NCBI GenBank assembly: GCA_022113835.1
Contig: JAILWY010000008.1
Span: forward strand, 3,402,001-3,466,000
Direction: 5' to 3'
From: Atopsyche davidsoni
Taxonomy: Eukaryota > Arthropoda > Insecta > Trichoptera > Hydrobiosidae
DNA: 64,000 nt
Shown: positions 60,830-64,000 of the stretch, piece after piece
Numbering within the stretch: the first letter of the stretch is position 1
How the letters are laid out: each line of letters begins with the position of its first letter
Notes under the pieces: generated by a model
Seen by the model: only the letters and a program-made list of their open reading frames with translations
What the model was told of the DNA's origin: nothing
The model's database searches: none
Program-made: the position numbers and the translations under genes

Positions 60830-62225
60830 ATTACCGAAATGAGTTAATACGTGGTTAAGATTTCTATTTAAAATGTCCATTCTGAGTTGAAAAATTATTT
60901 TTTTTTAGCAAAATTTGGATACAGTCAGATAAATTTGAGTTGTTTTATTTTCGCACAGATATGTTAGGTTGTTTATACGATACGTCCAGGAATGTCCAGA
61001 GGCTTATCTGCAGGAAGCGCCGATGCGCCCATCCGGCTGCGGGCGACCCACCGGATGTTCAGCATTTCGGACCTCAAATGTTTCAACATGGCGGCCGTAT
61101 CAGCTGTTCTGACCTTCGCTTGACATGGACCGAGCGTGTTACGGGCACGACCCGCGTCTCTACCCTTTCTCAATGTACGCCCCAGTGAGCTGGCTCAAGA
61201 GTCGCCTTTGAAATATTATTTAACTGATACATTTTATTGTATCGAAGAGGCTTGATATAATCGCTCTTGACGTAAAACAGATTATAAAAAAGTCATTTTC
61301 AAATGAATTACGCAACCAAGTGATGATCACATATTTTTGAATACCAAAAAGTAAGTATAAATTACCATTGGTCACGTATTTACAATTTTAACCTTCATCG
61401 AGCATAACACAAAGGTCGGTGGCAGGGGTAATCAACCATTGAAGTTTTTAATGCCTTGGATCATACGAATAAGTCACGTTTACGTTTGTAAAATTTCGCG
61501 TGATAAATGCCATGCGATTTATTATAATTCTGAAAATAAATACATGTATATGTTGCCGGAATTTTAATTTGCACATTTACTGGACTTTGAAATATGGCAG
61601 TGTTATACGAGTATAATATAGAGTCTTATATATATATATATATATTTAACAAAATACTTGTACACATTAGCAGCAAACCAACAATTCGGATAAATCAATT
61701 ATAATTATAATAAGCATTTTTAAGGGCAGAATATGAATATTTTTATCCATTCGGTACAAACATGAAATAATTTAAAACACAGCTTGAATTTTTTACTCAC
61801 GTATTTCTACTTATTATACATTTCATAATTTGAAAAACTTTTTTATTTGATGTATTTATTATAAACAATTTTTCGTGTTGCTTAACGCACACCCTTAAAT
61901 TGTACAATGTTAAATTTTATTAGGTAAAATATTTTAAGAGTAAAAAAATAAGAAAAATTTCAAATCAGATTTCTTTGTGTGTATTACAATATGAAGTGTA
62001 TAAATTTAAAAAAAAACAAGTAAAAATGTAAGAATCTCGAAGTATTTTTTTTTACAATTCCCCCCGGAAGAGCGCTGCTCGGTCGCTGGTAGGTAACTAA
62101 AGAGGCAGCCAAACACAAATAGGTTTCTCTCAATTGTTTTCCCCCGGCATCTGCTCCGGTCCCCGGAACTACCCCCGCCCTAATCCCGGATACAGCGTCC
62201 CGCCGTGCTCGGTACAGTATAGCGC
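60830..62225. other. Non-coding sequence with a CpG-rich patch
   Basis: The patch at 60985-61190 is CpG-rich (for example AGGAAGCGCCGATGCGCCC and AACATGGCGGCCGTATC) and open on both strands. It could be a promoter or first exon of a neighbour, but no splice site or domain supports that. A short (TA)n is at 61628-61646. Confidence 0.4.
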
Positions 62226-62235
62226 CCGCAAAGTT

Positions 62236-62310
62236 GCCCCCCCCCCCCCTTAACCTAACCTAACCTTAACACCCCCCCCCCCCAACCTAACCTAACCTCC
62301 CCCCCCCTTC
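62236..62310. repeat. Poly-C runs alternating with telomere-type CCTAA repeats
   Basis: C-runs of about 9-14 bases alternate with TTAACCTAACCTAACC and CAACCTAACCTAACCT. Two short CCTAA arrays are thus embedded in C-tracts within a GC-rich zone (62050-62340). Confidence 0.9.
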
Positions 62311-62561
62311 GGTCCAGCGCAACCCCCGAAGCCTACAGATCCACCAACATTAACTTTGCACGGTAACTTGTAGTCGGAGTGTTTTTAAGGGTCCTCTGTT
62401 GAACTATGCTCGACATAAAAAAAAACGTTTTGATTATTATCATTATTTAAAAAAAATGTTTATTCTTGTTGAGGGATAAGGCATTTTGATTCGTGAAGAT
62501 TATTATAATGATAAAAGTACCTTTGTATTTTGTCTTCACTTTGAGTTTATTAAAATTATTT

Positions 62562-62605
62562 GCATTACTAGTTTCGACCCAATACACTGGGTCATCATCA
62601 GATGC
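62562..62605 (-). ncRNA. Complete minimal hammerhead ribozyme motif (type I, short stem III)
   Basis: On the minus strand, in order: stem I strand GCAT (62605-62602), core CTGATGA (62601-62595), T, stem II GACCC / GGGTC (62593-62589 with 62580-62576) closing an AGTGTATT loop, GAAA (62575-62572), then ACTAGT, A, and the second stem I strand ATGC (62565-62562). All conserved core bases are present. The A-U and C-G pairs of a two-pair stem III come from ACTAGT, and cleavage would fall after GUA at 62566. Such short stem III hammerheads are known from Penelope-like elements and retrozymes and often act as dimers, which the palindromic ACTAGT would allow. Self-cleavage is inferred, not shown. Confidence 0.75.
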
Positions 62606-62622
62606 TTAACTAAACTAATAAA

Positions 62623-62815
62623 GAATTTCAATATTTTTGACAGAGAGTACTAGGTGGAATTCCATTTTAATATTTTTGAATAAAATACTTGAGTGGTTAT
62701 GCACATTTTCGTTTTTATTTGTGACCGTTTGGTAATGCCAACGTGAAAGGTTGGCAAAACCGGTCACAAATAAAAACGAAAATGTGGAAATAAATCACTC
62801 AAGTATTTTTTTTGA
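62623..62815. mobile_element. Foldback family A, copy 6, nested in family B
   Basis: It starts GAATTTCAATATTTTTGACA and carries the arm pair TTTTTATTTGTGACCG / CGGTCACAAATAAAAA. The centre reads TTTGGTAATGCCAACGTG, AAAGGTTGGCAAAACCGGTC, so both CUGAUGA and GAAA are altered. The 7-bp TAATAAA at 62616-62622 and 62819-62825 may be the target duplication. Confidence 0.8.
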
Positions 62816-62880
62816 AAATAATAAACTCAAAGTGAAGACAAAATACAAAGGTATTTTTATCATTATAAAAATATTTATAT

Positions 62881-64000
62881 TTTGTTGTAAATTTTTAAGT
62901 CATCGCAGCAATCGTTACCGATTTGAAGGGGAAATAAATTTAAAAAATTGATATGTCATATGATAATTTTTTTTCATGCATATTCGTCCTTATATGAGTA
63001 GAAATGCGGTTTTAAAAAAAAAAATTATAAAATTTTTACACGTTTCTTCTTCTATTTAATATTTAAATATATATTTTTTTGTTTATGTGTAAGGGTTATA
63101 TTAATAAAGAATTTAAAGGTCATTTTTTATCGAGTTTTTTTTCTTTAATGTATTTAAATAATATTTTTTTAGTTTTGGCTTTGATTTGTGAATCATTATT
63201 AAGGCTTAAAAGCCTTAAGGTAAACGAAAATTTAACGCAACTCAACAGCCAATAAAATAAGTAAACAAATAAGAGTAATCAAATTTTAAAATTAGCTTTA
63301 GATGTAAATTTTTTGTTTTTGGATAAATCAGGAAAAAATATTTTTCCTTTTATTTAGAGTATAATGCGATTAACTCAAGTTTTGAATTTCATTTTATGTA
63401 GGATTAAGGATTTAATTTCTCGTTTAAATGCAAGATGGTGTTCAAGTGTTTATTTTATTAAAAATAACCAAAGTAGGTTTCTCAGCTCGGAGAAAAAAAA
63501 ATGAAGAAACTTGTGAAATGTGGATAAGAGTTTATTTTCTTTGCTAATTCTATATCGTGCTATTTTAAATGCAAATTTGAATGAAATTTACTGAAACATA
63601 TACAAATATGGGACGTAATATAAATCGGTTTAAAATAAATTATAATAATCATTGGATTCTTAATAATGGTATAAATAATTTTATTTTCCATTTGAGATTT
63701 CCAGATGAAATTTTTTTTATTGTTATATCCCAAATAGCTACTGAGAAGATGGTATAAAATGAATACTGTAAAATTTTATATAAAGTTCTATGTGATTTCT
63801 TGAAGCACTGGAAGGGCAAATAATAATGATTTCAATATTTTCTAGACATAATATACACATAATTTGAACAAATAACTCTATTAGAGTTATTTGAGAATTA
63901 TAGAAAAGACCACAACCATAAGAGGCAGGTAAAAAAGTTATTACAGGTAATTTAGCTGTAAAATCTTGTTTGTTGCGTTTACAAGGAAACCACATAAAAG
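62881..64000. other. AT-rich non-coding sequence, no feature recognised
   Basis: Very AT-rich with many homopolymer runs. The minus-strand open frame at 63738-63995 has no recognised domain. Confidence 0.5.

Larger units (their letters stand above)
62466..62880. mobile_element. Foldback family B, copy 6, with nested family A
   Basis: The left part runs from TTGTTGAGGGATAAGGCAT through GTATTTTGTCTTCACTTTGA to the hammerhead region and AGATGCTTAACTAAAC. The right arm returns at 62821 with ATAAACTCAAAGTGAAGAC, AAAATACAAAGG. Family A fills 62623-62815. This is the only copy whose hammerhead core is complete. Confidence 0.88.

Overview
The window looks like intergenic and intronic DNA from a large, AT-rich, repeat-rich insect genome. 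The evidence is the weak-GC composition, (CCTAA)n telomere-type repeats of the common arthropod TTAGG class, mariner, hAT, LINE and SINE remnants, and an insect-type Ig-superfamily gene with very long introns. A hemipteran-like insect would fit, but the species cannot be fixed from the sequence. No prokaryotic or viral genes were seen.

One host gene is supported, on the minus strand: a defective-proboscis-extension-response (dpr)-like neuronal cell-surface protein. A probable signal-peptide exon lies at 40175-40247 and ends in a good phase-1 donor. The first half of Ig domain 1 is at 15294-15499 (phase-1 acceptor) and the second half is at 13025-13238 (phase-1 donor). The implied introns are about 24.7 kb and 2.05 kb. 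The second Ig domain and the C terminus are not visible and probably lie beyond position 1. The three exons would give 164 residues: a signal peptide, an acidic/Pro-rich linker and one complete V-type Ig domain.

The rest is repeats. The most striking are two related sets of foldback elements. Family A (18863, 20134, 32010, 34934, 58963, 62623) and family B (20483, 26802, 27074, 34866, 46759, 62466) both carry hammerhead-ribozyme-like cores with a palindromic short stem III (ACCGGT in A, ACTAGT in B). The family-B copy at 62466-62880 keeps a complete hammerhead core, at 62562-62605 on the minus strand. Family A is nested inside family B twice, and one family-A copy has a 14-bp target duplication. 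Three further degenerate hammerhead-like motifs occur at 10.1, 16.2 and 22.9 kb.

Other mobile DNA: two internally deleted mariner/Tc1-type elements with TA duplications (3366-3916, 16996-17575); a 140-bp MITE in a (TA)n tract; three hAT MITEs with perfect 8-bp duplications (37273, 42044, 60448); a 5'-truncated LINE with a 15-bp duplication (15669-16145); and tRNA-derived SINEs, one in a 601-bp composite with inverted tRNA heads flanked by a 12-bp duplication (24302-24902). There are several minisatellites (7.9, 12.2, 14.2, 49.2, 55.8 kb), two large foldbacks (54.3 and 57.9 kb) and a poly-C/CCTAA block (62.2 kb). From about 40.4 kb to the right end, apart from repeats, I see only non-coding sequence upstream of the dpr-like gene.
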